DNA of 64,000 nt from CAJPQU01 sp052170475 (GTDB lineage: Bacteria; Bacillota; Negativicutes; Selenomonadales; Selenomonadaceae): assembly GCA_052170475.1 (NCBI GenBank), contig JBQNAL010000002.1:124001-188000 (forward strand). Reading direction: 5' to 3'. Below, one piece after another: positions 43,766-52,394 of this stretch. The position numbers were made by a program, and so were the translations under genes. The notes under the pieces were generated by a model. The model was not told the origin of the DNA. It saw nothing but the letters and a program-made list of their open reading frames with translations, and did not search any database. The number at the start of each line of letters is the position of its first letter. Position 1 is the first letter of the stretch.

Positions 43766-44702
43766 GAAACCGGCGGCGGTCCTTCTCATGGCGCTTCTGC
43801 TGCTTTTCTCCGGGTGCGCGGTGAAAAAGAACGGGGTCAGCGGGGTGACGAACGAGAATTATTTCGGCCTTCGGGACGCAGCGGGGCGGGCGCTGATCCT
43901 TTCCGCGCCGCCCCGGAGGATCGTTTCCCTTTCCATGCGAGGGGACGATGTTCTCTTCGCGCTCTTGGGCACGGAACGCATTGCCGCATTCAGTAAATTC
44001 GCGGGAAATCCCCTCATCAGCAATATTCCGCCGGAAGCGGCGGCCATGGTGCCGGAGCGGGCGCAGGCGACGCTGGAATATCTGATGAAGCTGCGGCCTG
44101 ATCTCATCGTCATTCCTGAATCACAGTCGCCGGATCTCGTTCGCGCCTTGCGGGAGATGGGCATCCCTGTATTCGTCAGCCGAACCATTCATCAGGTAGA
44201 GGAATCGAAGAAGCTGATTCGGGATTTGGCGATCATTGTGGGCGAGGTGGAAAAGGGCGAGGCCGTAGTGGCGGAGATGGAGCGGCGGCTTTCGATCATA
44301 GCGGAAAAGACGGCGAAGATTCCGCAAAGCGAGCGGGTGACCGTCTATCGCCTGACGATGAGCGGCGGAACCGGAGGCAAAGGTACCGCCTACGACGATT
44401 GTTGCCGTCTGGCGGGGGTCATAAACGGCGCGGCGCAGGTGAACATTCAGGGCAATCAGCTCCTGCCCAAAGAACAGATCATCAAGATCAATCCCGATGT
44501 GATCTTTCTGCCGGATTGGGACTGGCGAGGCGGGGACGTACAGGCCTACATCGAGGAGTGCCTGAGCGATCCGGCGCTCCAAACCGTCAAAGCCATTCAA
44601 AACAGGCGTCTCCGTCCCATTCCCGACAAGCACATGCTCTCGTCCTCCCATCATATCGTGGACTGCGTGGAGGACATTTACCGCGCCTGCTACGAGGAGT
44701 GA
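43749..44702 (+). CDS. Lipoprotein substrate-binding protein, FecB-like (2)
   Basis: 317 aa. Signal peptide with lipobox LLFSGC (Cys near residue 22), then FGLRDAAGRALILSAPPRRI, LRPDLIVIPESQSPDLVRAL, GIPVFVSRTIHQVEE and KINPDVIFLPDWDW. It is the most divergent of the four: the shared GGxGSxxDD motif reads GGTGGKGTAYDDCCRLAG. The ATG lies inside the receptor end (17-base overlap); the ribosome site is weak, which suggests translational coupling. Confidence 0.88.
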   Translation: MSIPSKKPAAVLLMALLLLFSGCAVKKNGVSGVTNENYFGLRDAAGRALILSAPPRRIVSLSMRGDDVLFALLGTERIAAFSKFAGNPLISNIPPEAAAMVPERAQATLEYLMKLRPDLIVIPESQSPDLVRALREMGIPVFVSRTIHQVEESKKLIRDLAIIVGEVEKGEAVVAEMERRLSIIAEKTAKIPQSERVTVYRLTMSGGTGGKGTAYDDCCRLAGVINGAAQVNIQGNQLLPKEQIIKINPDVIFLPDWDWRGGDVQAYIEECLSDPALQTVKAIQNRRLRPIPDKHMLSSSHHIVDCVEDIYRACYEE

Positions 44703-44799
44703 CGAAGAGGAGAGGCGTGATGGGGCGATAGGAGGGCAGTTTTCTAGGAAGACCGGTCAAATAACGTCTGTGCTTTCGTACGAGTGAGGAGCGAAGGGA

Positions 44800-45792
44800 A
44801 TGGCGAATTTTAAGGTTCGGGACGCTTTTGCGGCGCTGCTTTTGGTGTGGCTCATGTTGCTGGCAGGCTGCGGCGGCGTGCCGAAAGAGGAGGCGCGGGA
44901 AGGCTATACGGTGGTGGACGCCCGAGGGAACGAGGTGTATCTTCCCCAGCCGCCCCGACGCATCTTGGCGGCAAATCCCGGATATGATACAATCCTTTTA
45001 GGGCTGGTGCCGCCGGCGTATTTGGCGGCGGTGAATGTTCGATCTACCGACCCTGAGGTGTCCTTTATCGCCGAGGAAGTGAAAAATGTCACGCCGCAGG
45101 TGCGGGAAATTTTGAACGTGCCGCTGGAAGTGATCATTAAGACAAAGCCGGATCTCATCATCGTCCCCGGATGGGTGAATGCGGATCATGTGGAGAGCTA
45201 TCGGCAGTTAGGGTATCCCGTCTTGGTCTGCAGCAAGATCAAGTCCATGGAGACGCTGAAGGAAAATATTCGCCTGATCGCCCAAGCGCTGCGGCGAGAG
45301 ACGGCGGGGGAGCGGATCATCGCCGAGATGGATCGGCAGTTAGCGGAAGCCGACGCGGTCTTGGCGACGCTTTCCGAGCCGAAGCCGGTGGGAATGTTAG
45401 TCTCTCAGATGAAAAATTTCGGCGGCACCGGCTCCATGTACGATGTGCTCTGCACCCGAGCCAGAATCGAGAACGGCATCGCGAAGCTGGGGCTGAAAAA
45501 CGGCGAGCCGCTCTCCAAGGAATTGGTGGTCAAAGCGAACCCTGATTTCTTCTTGGTGTCGGGGGTGCGCACCGTCGATCTTTCCGGCGCGCATGAGGCG
45601 CATCAGCGCTTTTTGAGCGACCCGGCGCTGGCGGGGCTTCCGGCATTGCAAAATATTTGCGTCGTGCCGGATCGCTACATCTACTGCGCATCGCAGCAGT
45701 GTGCTTACAGCGTCAAGGCGATGGCGAACGCAGCTTACGGCCGCACGCTGTTTGATCTGAGCGACGAGCATTTGATTAAAGGGTATGAGTAA
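44800..45792 (+). CDS. Lipoprotein substrate-binding protein, FecB-like (3)
   Basis: 330 aa. Lipobox LLAGC (Cys near 24), YTVVDARGNEVYLPQPPRRI, IIKTKPDLIIVPGWVNADHV, GYPVLVCSKIKSMETL and the subfamily motif FGGTGSMYDVLCTRARIENG. Near the C-terminus IYCASQQCAYSVKAMANAAY corresponds to the final helix of the others but carries two Cys. ATG 44800 with GCGAAGGGA close upstream. Same operon as the second receptor. Confidence 0.9.
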   Translation: MANFKVRDAFAALLLVWLMLLAGCGGVPKEEAREGYTVVDARGNEVYLPQPPRRILAANPGYDTILLGLVPPAYLAAVNVRSTDPEVSFIAEEVKNVTPQVREILNVPLEVIIKTKPDLIIVPGWVNADHVESYRQLGYPVLVCSKIKSMETLKENIRLIAQALRRETAGERIIAEMDRQLAEADAVLATLSEPKPVGMLVSQMKNFGGTGSMYDVLCTRARIENGIAKLGLKNGEPLSKELVVKANPDFFLVSGVRTVDLSGAHEAHQRFLSDPALAGLPALQNICVVPDRYIYCASQQCAYSVKAMANAAYGRTLFDLSDEHLIKGYE

Positions 45793-45830
45793 AAGAAGCC
45801 GAAGCGATGTTTACGCGGAGGAGGGGCGGC

Positions 45831-46829
45831 ATGGGAATGAAGAAGCGTCTGGCGGGGATGGCCGCGCTGCTGTTTTTGCTTGCGGCATTCGCGGGCTGCG
45901 GCGGGGCGGGGACGCCGGCGGCTGAAAAAAACGCGGGCTATACGGTGACGGACGCAAGAAACCGGCAGGTGAGAATCTCGCATAAGCCGGAACACATCGT
46001 AACGCTGGGCCTCTATACGGACGAGATGGTCTTGGGCATGGTGCCAACCGATAAAATGGCGGCGGTCAGTCACTACTTAGACGACCCGAAGGAGTCCGTG
46101 CTCGTGGAGAAGGCGAAAAAGATCCATAATAAAGTTACGGATCCAACGGTGGAGCAGATCTTAAGCTGGCAGCCGGATCTCGTCATCGCCAACGGCTGGA
46201 CGAGCGAGGATAAGATAAAGACCCTCACGGATATGGGCATCCCCGTGGTGGTGTGCGGCTCGACCAATTCCTACGCAGAGATTCAAGAGACGCTGCGGCT
46301 GGTGGCGGAGAGCATCGGCGAAGTGGAAAAAGGCGAAAAAATTCGGCAGAAGATGGACGCGATCCGCGACGAGATCATGGCGAAGGTGGCGAAGATCCCG
46401 GCGGAGGAGCGAAAATCCGTGGTGCTGCTGTCGCTGATGACGAGTTACGGCGGCGCGGGCAGCGCTTTTGACGATATGTGCCGTCATGCGGGCGTCGTCA
46501 ACGCCAGCGCGGCGGCGGGGCTTCAGAACGGGCAAAAGCTGACGAAGGAAATGCTGATCAAAAGCGATCCTGATTTTTTGCTCCTGCCCGTTTTCGATGA
46601 CCAGGGCAATTTTGATCCCCAGAAATTCATCGACGGCTACCTAAAGGATCCCTCCCTGCAAACCATGAAAGCCATCCGCAATCAGGCGTTCGTCTACCCG
46701 CGGGAAAGCTATATCTATAACGCCTCACAAGATTTCGTCTTCGGCATTCAGGAGATCGCTTACTGCGCCTACGGCGACGATTTTCGTCAGGACGACAAGC
46801 GTCACATCTCGTTTTCGGGAGAAGAGTGA
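45831..46829 (+). CDS. Lipoprotein substrate-binding protein, FecB-like (4)
   Basis: 332 aa. Lipobox AAFAGC (Cys near 23), YTVTDARNRQVRISHKPEHI, WQPDLVIANGWTSEDKI, GIPVVVCGSTNSYAEIQ, SYGGAGSAFDDMCRHAGVVN, and IYNASQDFVFGIQEIAYCAY, the closest match in this window to the binding protein at 25022 (IYNISQNVVFGVQEAARM). ATG 45831 with GGAGGAGGGG upstream; ATG 45837 is an alternative. Ends the operon, before a terminator. Confidence 0.9.
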   Translation: MGMKKRLAGMAALLFLLAAFAGCGGAGTPAAEKNAGYTVTDARNRQVRISHKPEHIVTLGLYTDEMVLGMVPTDKMAAVSHYLDDPKESVLVEKAKKIHNKVTDPTVEQILSWQPDLVIANGWTSEDKIKTLTDMGIPVVVCGSTNSYAEIQETLRLVAESIGEVEKGEKIRQKMDAIRDEIMAKVAKIPAEERKSVVLLSLMTSYGGAGSAFDDMCRHAGVVNASAAAGLQNGQKLTKEMLIKSDPDFLLLPVFDDQGNFDPQKFIDGYLKDPSLQTMKAIRNQAFVYPRESYIYNASQDFVFGIQEIAYCAYGDDFRQDDKRHISFSGEE

Positions 46830-46844
46830 AAGAACTATAAACGC

Positions 46845-46880
46845 AGCCCGGTGGGGGAAAATCCCTCGACCGGGCTTTTT
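46845..46880 (+). terminator. Terminator after the three binding proteins
   Basis: AGCCCGGT (46845-46852) pairs with ACCGGGCT (46869-46876), inner GGG/CCC, then TTTTT (the run begins inside the stem). Confidence 0.85.
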
Positions 46881-46885
46881 GGGGT

Positions 46886-46916
46886 TTGACCGTATAGCTG
46901 CTACACGCCATTTGAT
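46886..46916 (+). promoter_or_regulatory. MerR-type site D (degenerate)
   Basis: TTGACC (46886-46891), 19 bp, TTTGAT (46911-46916). Left arm CCGTAT intact, right arm ACACGC decayed. Possibly a remnant or a weak site. Confidence 0.4.
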
Positions 46917-46973
46917 GAATATTCCTAACGGGAACATTTTGTTCGAAACACAGGAATTTTTTATCAAAGGGTA

Positions 46974-47004
46974 TCGACGATACGGTTACTGTATCGTTTA
47001 TCGT
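46974..47004 (+). promoter_or_regulatory. MerR-type site E (symmetric dyad, weak -35)
   Basis: TCGACG (46974-46979), 19 bp, TATCGT (46999-47004). The dyad CGATACggttactGTATCG is perfectly symmetric (6-7-6) and keeps the same distance to the -10 as in sites A-C, though the arm sequence differs (CGATAC against CCGTAT). Confidence 0.45.
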
Positions 47005-47192
47005 AAAAGACAGGAACGCTTACGTGTTTTAGCGGCGGCACGGACAAGTATGGGAAAGCCATACGGCGAACCTTCTGCTGCTTCTTCGAAGACGCATGGG
47101 AAGCACAGGCAAACCGCGAGGAGAAGTCCAGTCGCCTGTCTCGTTCCACATATAAAATTCTGAATTGGAAATGAAATATGTTGGTAATTTCC

Positions 47193-47223
47193 TTGACTAT
47201 ATAGTGGGTATATGGTTTATACT
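47193..47223 (+). promoter_or_regulatory. MerR-type promoter/operator, site F
   Basis: TTGACT (47193-47198), 19-bp spacer, TATACT (47218-47223). Dyad ACTATATagtggGTATATGGT, imperfect. The third receptor starts 78 bases downstream. With sites D and E it accounts for most of the 472-base gap 46830-47301; between E and F I see nothing else. Confidence 0.7.
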
Positions 47224-47301
47224 GTCCCTGATTGCGGCTTCACGGCAGAGGGAAGAAGCGGCGGCAATGATTTATTTTATGTTTGTGGGAGGATGCGTAG
47301 C

Positions 47302-49329
47302 ATGAATCGAAAGCAAAAACGACTTTGGATGGCGGTGTCTTTGTCGCTGTGTACGGCCTGCCCTTTGACGGTGGAAGCTGCGGGGAACGAGTCTTCCGGG
47401 GGGGGACAAACAGAGGCGATAGAAGAATATGCCTTGGATGATATTGTTGTCACGGCAACGCGCACGCCGGTAGAGGCCTTTAAGGCAAACGCCAATATCA
47501 ATGTCGTCACCCGAGACATGATCGAGAAGCGGCATTATACCAGCGTACAGGAAGCGCTGCGGGATGTGCCGGGCGTATCGGTTCCCATCTATGGGAACTC
47601 GGGAGAAACTTACAGCGCCAACGGCTTGATGCTCAACGGTACGGATCATGTCGTCGTTCTCATCGACGGGGTGCGGGCCAATATCAACGGCAGTTCGGGG
47701 ACGTATGGCAAAATGCCGATGGCCGAGCTTTCCAATATGGCTTCGATCGAGCGCATTGAGGTCTTGAAGAGTTCCGCTTCCACCCTGTATGGCGCGGACG
47801 CTGCGGGCGGCGTCATCAACATCATCACGCGGGATCCGGCGAAAGAGAAGATGCGGACGACGCTCTCGGCGCTGCGGGGGAGTTTCGGCAAAGAGCAGTA
47901 TAATCTTTCCCATCGCGGAAGCAAGGACGGTTTTTATTGGGACATCAGTCTGCAAAAGAAAAGCACGGATAATTTTAAGGACGGCTGGGGGCGGGAGATC
48001 GCCGATCAGCTAAATTCCACGAACAACACCTATAAAATCGGCAAGCGGTTTGGCGATACGGCGGACGTCAACGTGGTCTATCAGACGTATACCTCGAATT
48101 ATCTGCGTCCTACCGGCGGTTGGAGCGATTTAGTCAAGGATAAAAAGTGGGGGCAATACAATACCGGGGAGAAGAATAATACGAAATTGACGGTGCATTA
48201 TCGGCAGAAATTTGGGGATCATGCGGAAAATCAGTTGTCGGTCTTTCGCTATCAGCATCGGCAGGATGAATTAGCTTGGCAGAAGAAACATAAAACGACC
48301 GCATATACGGCTCCGGCGATCTACCATTACAGCACGATCGGCCTGAGCGATCAGTTCAATTTCCGCATCGGGGCGCAGCACCGCTTCGTTGCTGGGGGCG
48401 AATGGTATCGGGATAAGACGGATGAATATAATTATGCGGGGACGATCTTCACCGGCAAGGACATCACTACGGCGGCGCTCTATCTGCATGATACTTTTAC
48501 GTTTGGCGACGATTGGGAGCTTTCTTACGGTGTAAGATACAATCATAATTCCCGCTTTGGCAGCGCTTGGCTGCCCAGTGTCACCTTGGGGCACACGGTG
48601 AAAGAACGGCTGAATTATTTCGTGGGCTATAAGCGCTTCTTTATCGCGCCCTATATGTCCCAGCTCTTCAGCCCGAAATATGGCGATCCAGATCTAAACG
48701 CCTCGACTGGCACGGCACTGGAGGCGGGGGTTAATTACCGCTTCAATCCGCGTACCGTAGGCTCCATGAAACTCTTCCGCCGTTGGACGAAAGATGCTTT
48801 CGGGTATGATCCTGGGAAAATCGCTCCTATGAGTGGGAATGTGGGTGCGTATGCGAATTATGGCGAAGAAAATGCGCGGGGTTTTGACCTTCAGATGAAA
48901 ACTTATTTGGGGGACGGATGGACGGCCAGCGCTGCTTATACCTATACTTATGTGGAAGCGGTGCCCGGTAAGGGCGCCGCAGCGGTCAATGAACGGGTAC
49001 CGCGCAGTGCTTGGAACATTGGGATTGACTATGAAAAAGGAAAATTCAACGCCAATCTCACAGCACGGGCTTCCATCGCGAAATCTGGATCACGAAGCGG
49101 CGCACAGGCGAAAAGCAACACCAGCGCGGCTGCGGCGGATTATCACACGTTTTGGCTCTTCGATGTAGGCATGAACTACTGCCCGGTAGAGGACGTCAAT
49201 TTCTTTGTTCGGTGTAACAACCTGTTCAATCGCCTGTATACGGAGCAGAGTTACGAATTAGATCCCAATAAAGCATGGTACTCCGGTCCTGGGCGTAGAT
49301 TTGAGGTAGGGGTAGAGTATAGTTTCTAA
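47302..49329 (+). CDS. TonB-dependent outer-membrane receptor (3), BtuB-like
   Basis: 675 aa. Signal peptide (MNRKQKRLWMAVSLSLCTAC, cleavage near VEAAG), TonB box DDIVVTATRT near 51, plug with VVTRDMIEKRHYTSVQEALR, DGVRANINGSSG and IERIEVLKSSASTLYGADAA, barrel ending FEVGVEYSF. The plug pattern and the final strands (RCNNLFNRLYTEQSYELDPN) resemble BtuB-type vitamin B12 receptors more than the other two do. ATG 47302 with GGAGGATG upstream. Alone in its transcript between site F and a terminator. Confidence 0.92.
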   Translation: MNRKQKRLWMAVSLSLCTACPLTVEAAGNESSGGGQTEAIEEYALDDIVVTATRTPVEAFKANANINVVTRDMIEKRHYTSVQEALRDVPGVSVPIYGNSGETYSANGLMLNGTDHVVVLIDGVRANINGSSGTYGKMPMAELSNMASIERIEVLKSSASTLYGADAAGGVINIITRDPAKEKMRTTLSALRGSFGKEQYNLSHRGSKDGFYWDISLQKKSTDNFKDGWGREIADQLNSTNNTYKIGKRFGDTADVNVVYQTYTSNYLRPTGGWSDLVKDKKWGQYNTGEKNNTKLTVHYRQKFGDHAENQLSVFRYQHRQDELAWQKKHKTTAYTAPAIYHYSTIGLSDQFNFRIGAQHRFVAGGEWYRDKTDEYNYAGTIFTGKDITTAALYLHDTFTFGDDWELSYGVRYNHNSRFGSAWLPSVTLGHTVKERLNYFVGYKRFFIAPYMSQLFSPKYGDPDLNASTGTALEAGVNYRFNPRTVGSMKLFRRWTKDAFGYDPGKIAPMSGNVGAYANYGEENARGFDLQMKTYLGDGWTASAAYTYTYVEAVPGKGAAAVNERVPRSAWNIGIDYEKGKFNANLTARASIAKSGSRSGAQAKSNTSAAAADYHTFWLFDVGMNYCPVEDVNFFVRCNNLFNRLYTEQSYELDPNKAWYSGPGRRFEVGVEYSF

Positions 49330-49342
49330 TCTGCCGTTTGCT

Positions 49343-49378
49343 AAAAAGGCTGTCGCAGGAAGGTGCGGCAGCCTTTTT
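49343..49378. terminator. Bidirectional terminator
   Basis: AAAAAGGCTG (49343-49352) with CAGCCTTTTT (49369-49378), inner CGC/GCG. A tract on one side, T tract on the other; lies between the convergent third receptor and the merR-like gene. Confidence 0.9.
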
Positions 49379-49405
49379 GCGGCGAAGAGTATAAGGAGTC
49401 ATGCT

Positions 49406-50254
49406 TTATCCGATTGCCTCACGAAGCGCACGTACGGGGAGGCAGAGCTTTACGATGTGACGTTCGTAGGAGGTGGTTTCCCAGTCGTCTTTGATTGGTT
49501 GGATGTAGATGTCACCGGTGGGCTGGAGATGATTCCTTTCCAGATAGGCGACGAGTTCCGTGTGGAGTTTGGGCGCCATGCGGTAGTAGGTGCCACTGAA
49601 ATAGATACAGACGAAGAGTCCGCGGGGGAGGAGGGTGATTTCGGGGGCATCCTGCTCGGGGGCAAGGGGAAGGAAGTATTTCCATGTCGCGCGAAAGTGT
49701 TTGGCGAAGAAGCTGTCTTGCCGTAGGATCCAGCCGGTGGGTGTGGAGCGGAAGGTGTGACGGTCAAAAAGCCGCTGGGTATGTTCGGCGAAAGCGGTGA
49801 TCCGACTTTGCGCGTCGGTGTCGGCGATCGGCGGGCTGACGAAGAGCCGCTGCTCGGGAAGGGTGAGGGTCTGAAAGACGTTTAAGGTCAGATGGGATTG
49901 TTCTTCGAGCAGCGATAGCATGTGGCGGACATTCTGCTGCTTTTTGCGGATGCCTTCGATGATCGTGTCACCCAAAGCGAGCTGGCGTTTGAGTAGCTGG
50001 GTGAGGGCGGCGGGGCTGCGGCGACCCAAAAAGGCTTTGATGTCTTTCACCGATACATCTAATTTTCGCAGGTTCAAAATGATTTCTAATTCTAAATATT
50101 GACGGACATCGTAGTAGCGATAGCCGTTTTCGTGGACGAAAGTGGGGACGAGCAGACCTACATTGGCGTAATACATGAGGGTCTGCTTGGGCAGACCGTA
50201 GAGTGCGGCCAATTCTCCGATGGTATAGTATTGGCGTTGTCCTTTGCCAGTCAT
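49406..50254 (-). CDS. MerR-family regulator with GyrI-like effector domain
   Basis: 282 aa. N-terminal winged HTH (about 8-80): YYTIGELAALYGLPKQTLMY, YANVGLLVPTFVHENGYRYY, LRKLDVSVKDIKAFL. Then a coiled dimerisation helix (about 85-125) and a C-terminal GyrI-like ligand domain (about 140-282; LLPRGLFVCIYFSGTYYR, QPTGDIYIQPIKDDW) as in BmrR. MerR proteins activate promoters whose -35/-10 spacing is 19-20 bp by untwisting them. Six such sites lie in the adjacent island, so this is the obvious candidate regulator. A BmrR-like domain would suit a large flat hydrophobic ligand, which is inference. ATG 50254 with GGAGG upstream. No copy of the dyad lies before this gene. Confidence 0.92.
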   Translation of the reverse strand: MTGKGQRQYYTIGELAALYGLPKQTLMYYANVGLLVPTFVHENGYRYYDVRQYLELEIILNLRKLDVSVKDIKAFLGRRSPAALTQLLKRQLALGDTIIEGIRKKQQNVRHMLSLLEEQSHLTLNVFQTLTLPEQRLFVSPPIADTDAQSRITAFAEHTQRLFDRHTFRSTPTGWILRQDSFFAKHFRATWKYFLPLAPEQDAPEITLLPRGLFVCIYFSGTYYRMAPKLHTELVAYLERNHLQPTGDIYIQPIKDDWETTSYERHIVKLCLPVRALREAIG

Positions 50255-50295
50255 GATAGGAGCCTCCGATGAAAGGTTTTTTCTTATTCTACCAT

Positions 50296-50324
50296 TTTAC
50301 TGAGAACTTGAACAGCGATATAAT
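50296..50324 (+). promoter_or_regulatory. Promoter for the radical SAM gene
   Basis: TTTACT (50296-50301), 17 bp, TATAAT (50319-50324). The 130-base leader contains the palindrome GAAACGATTCGTTTC (50362-50376). Confidence 0.5.
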
Positions 50325-50455
50325 AGAAGGCAATATGTGTTTTCGAGGCGCCGTGCGGCAGGAAACGATTCGTTTCGCCATGGGCAAAGAGATAAGGCGA
50401 TGATCGGCGTGCGGCTGTTTTAGATAAAGTTTCGGGAAGGCGAGGGAAAGCGCGG

Positions 50456-51484
50456 ATGGTACCGTTGAAGCTCTTAATCATGAGCCTAACAGGCCGGTGT
50501 AACTTGGCTTGTCGGTATTGCTACGCTTCGGCGCAGGATGCGGGGATGATGGAGTGGGAGACGTGCCAAAAGGCCGTCGATTTGGCGGCCGCGCCAGGGG
50601 AGGCGTTCGTCTTGCAGCTTTCCGGCGGAGAGCCGCTCTTGGCGCTTCCCCTGATACGAAAATTGACGGCGTATGTGCGCGAGAACGCGATTCCTGTGCG
50701 CCTCCAGATCCAGACGAACGGGACGCTGCTCACGGAGGAGGCGGCCGATTTTTTGGCGGACGCGAAGTTTGGCATCGGCGTGAGCCTCGATGGCCGTGCA
50801 GCGGCGAACGATGTCATGCGCTGTTACCCTGACGGGAGAGGGGCTTGGGCAGATACGGTAGAGGGCATTCGGCGATTGGGTCGGCGCGGCCTCGGGGTGG
50901 GGCTGACCTCGGTGGTGACGGCAGACAATGTGGAGACATTGGCGGACATCGTGGATGTCGCCTACTTTTTAGGAAATGTCAAAAAGATTGGGTTTGATCT
51001 GCTGCGGGGGCAGGGGCGTGGGGCTGGGCAAAAGGCGGCGCCCCCCAGTAAAGTGGCGGCGGCCATGGCGGCGGTGTTGGCGCGGGCGGAGAAATTGGCG
51101 GCGCTGACGGGGAAGAGGATGATCTTCACGCAGGTGGCGCAGGCCAAGGCCATCGGTGCAGGAAGTCTCTGCGGATTCTCCCATTGTCATGCCATGAATG
51201 GGGCTTCGGCTCATGTGGATGCTCGAGGGCGATTTTACCTCTGCTCTTCCTTCGTCGGGGACGATCGCTTTTTGATCGGGGATACGGTGGATGGGATTGA
51301 TGAGGGGCGACAGCAGGAAATGGCGGCGTTTATCAGAGAACGCATGGCGTTTTGCCTGGCTTGTTCGGATTTTTCCGCGTGCGGCGGCGCCTGTTTTGCC
51401 CGCTGGTACGCTGGGAACCGCGAGGGGGCGGACTTGACGGAATGTGCGCTGAAGAGGGCGGCCTTCCGCGCCGCGCTTCGCTGA
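50456..51484 (+). CDS. Radical SAM/SPASM-domain protein
   Basis: 342 aa. Radical SAM cluster motif CNLACRYC (C-X3-C-X2-C) near residues 16-23, the GGEP motif in LQLSGGEPLLA, QIQTNGTLLTEE and VSLDGR. The C-terminal SPASM region (from about 235) has HVDARGRFYLCSSF, CLACSDFSACGGACFARWYA and a final Cys (TECALKR), enough ligands for auxiliary clusters as in anSME and peptide maturases. Target unknown: no Cys-rich precursor peptide is nearby; only a 22-codon frame in the leader (50335-50403). ATG 50456 with GAGGGA upstream. It stands between the merR-like gene and the metal transporter. Confidence 0.85.
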   Translation: MVPLKLLIMSLTGRCNLACRYCYASAQDAGMMEWETCQKAVDLAAAPGEAFVLQLSGGEPLLALPLIRKLTAYVRENAIPVRLQIQTNGTLLTEEAADFLADAKFGIGVSLDGRAAANDVMRCYPDGRGAWADTVEGIRRLGRRGLGVGLTSVVTADNVETLADIVDVAYFLGNVKKIGFDLLRGQGRGAGQKAAPPSKVAAAMAAVLARAEKLAALTGKRMIFTQVAQAKAIGAGSLCGFSHCHAMNGASAHVDARGRFYLCSSFVGDDRFLIGDTVDGIDEGRQQEMAAFIRERMAFCLACSDFSACGGACFARWYAGNREGADLTECALKRAAFRAALR

Positions 51485-51596
51485 CGATGATCTTTCGTGA
51501 TGGGGCGGCGCTTTCGTAGGTCGGCTAAGGGAAAGACCTTTCTTTTTCCAGAAAAATGTGAGAGAATAAGGGCAGAATTTCCCAAAGTGAGGCTGG

Positions 51597-52394
51597 TTGT
51601 CTTTGTTTCAGGCGATTTTACATCATCGGGCGTCCTCGGGGGCAGATTGCGCTCGGGTGTGCTGTACGAAAATTGAAGATTTCGGTGTGCAGTTTGGTGC
51701 GGAGCAGATTTTTGCTCAAGTGAATATGCACGTTCACTGTGGACAGCTCACCGTCGTCATCGGCCCAAACGGCGGCGGGAAGTCGACGCTGCTCCGCGCC
51801 ATTTTAGGGGAGATCCCACATGCGGGGCGTCTTCGGTATGTGGATGCGAAGGGGGCGCACACGGGGCATCCCGTCATTGGGTATGTCCCCCAGTATCTTC
51901 ACTTTGATGTCAGTGCGCCGACGACGGTGATGGATCTCTTTATGGCCTGTCTCTCCAAGCGTCCGGTGTGGCTTTTTTCTTCTCGATCGCTTTGGCCGCG
52001 GGTGGAGCGGAGCCTTAAGCGGGTGCGGGCGGTGCATTTAGCAGATCGCCGCTTGGGGGCGCTGTCGGGGGGCGAATTGCAACGCGTTCTCTTGGCGCTG
52101 GCACTCGATCCGTTGCCGGATCTCCTGCTCTTGGATGAGCCGGTATCCGGCGTGGATCATAACGGTTTGGAGATTTTTTATGATATTTTGACCACGTTGC
52201 GCAAGGAAGAGGATATGGCAGTCATCTTAGTGTCCCATGATCTATCGTTGGCGGCTCGCTACGCGGATCAAGTGATCCTCATGAATCGCGGCATCTTGGC
52301 CAGCGGAACGCCGATGGAAGTGTTTCGACATCCCGCCATGCAGGAGACCTTCGGGTTGGGTGCAGAACTTTCGGGAGGAGCGCGGGGTGCATGA
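51597..52394 (+). CDS. Metal ABC transporter ATPase, ZnuC/MntB-like
   Basis: 265 aa. Walker A IGPNGGGKST, Q-loop VPQYLHFD, signature ALSGGELQRV, Walker B LLLLDEPVSGVD and switch VSHDLSLAARYAD. The permease partner directly downstream is an ABC-3 family member, so this imports Zn, Mn or a similar ion. The start is uncertain: TTG 51597 has TGAGG 4 bases upstream, but the family core begins near residue 24 (CTKIEDFGVQFG), so the first about 20 residues (with two adjacent Cys) could be an extension or a wrong start; GTG 51657 is the alternative. Confidence 0.87.
   Translation: MSLFQAILHHRASSGADCARVCCTKIEDFGVQFGAEQIFAQVNMHVHCGQLTVVIGPNGGGKSTLLRAILGEIPHAGRLRYVDAKGAHTGHPVIGYVPQYLHFDVSAPTTVMDLFMACLSKRPVWLFSSRSLWPRVERSLKRVRAVHLADRRLGALSGGELQRVLLALALDPLPDLLLLDEPVSGVDHNGLEIFYDILTTLRKEEDMAVILVSHDLSLAARYADQVILMNRGILASGTPMEVFRHPAMQETFGLGAELSGGARGA

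Noticed and set aside
46879..47163. A 94-codon frame between the third operon and receptor 3
   Set aside because: No ribosome site; it crosses MerR-type sites D and E and ends before the site F promoter.
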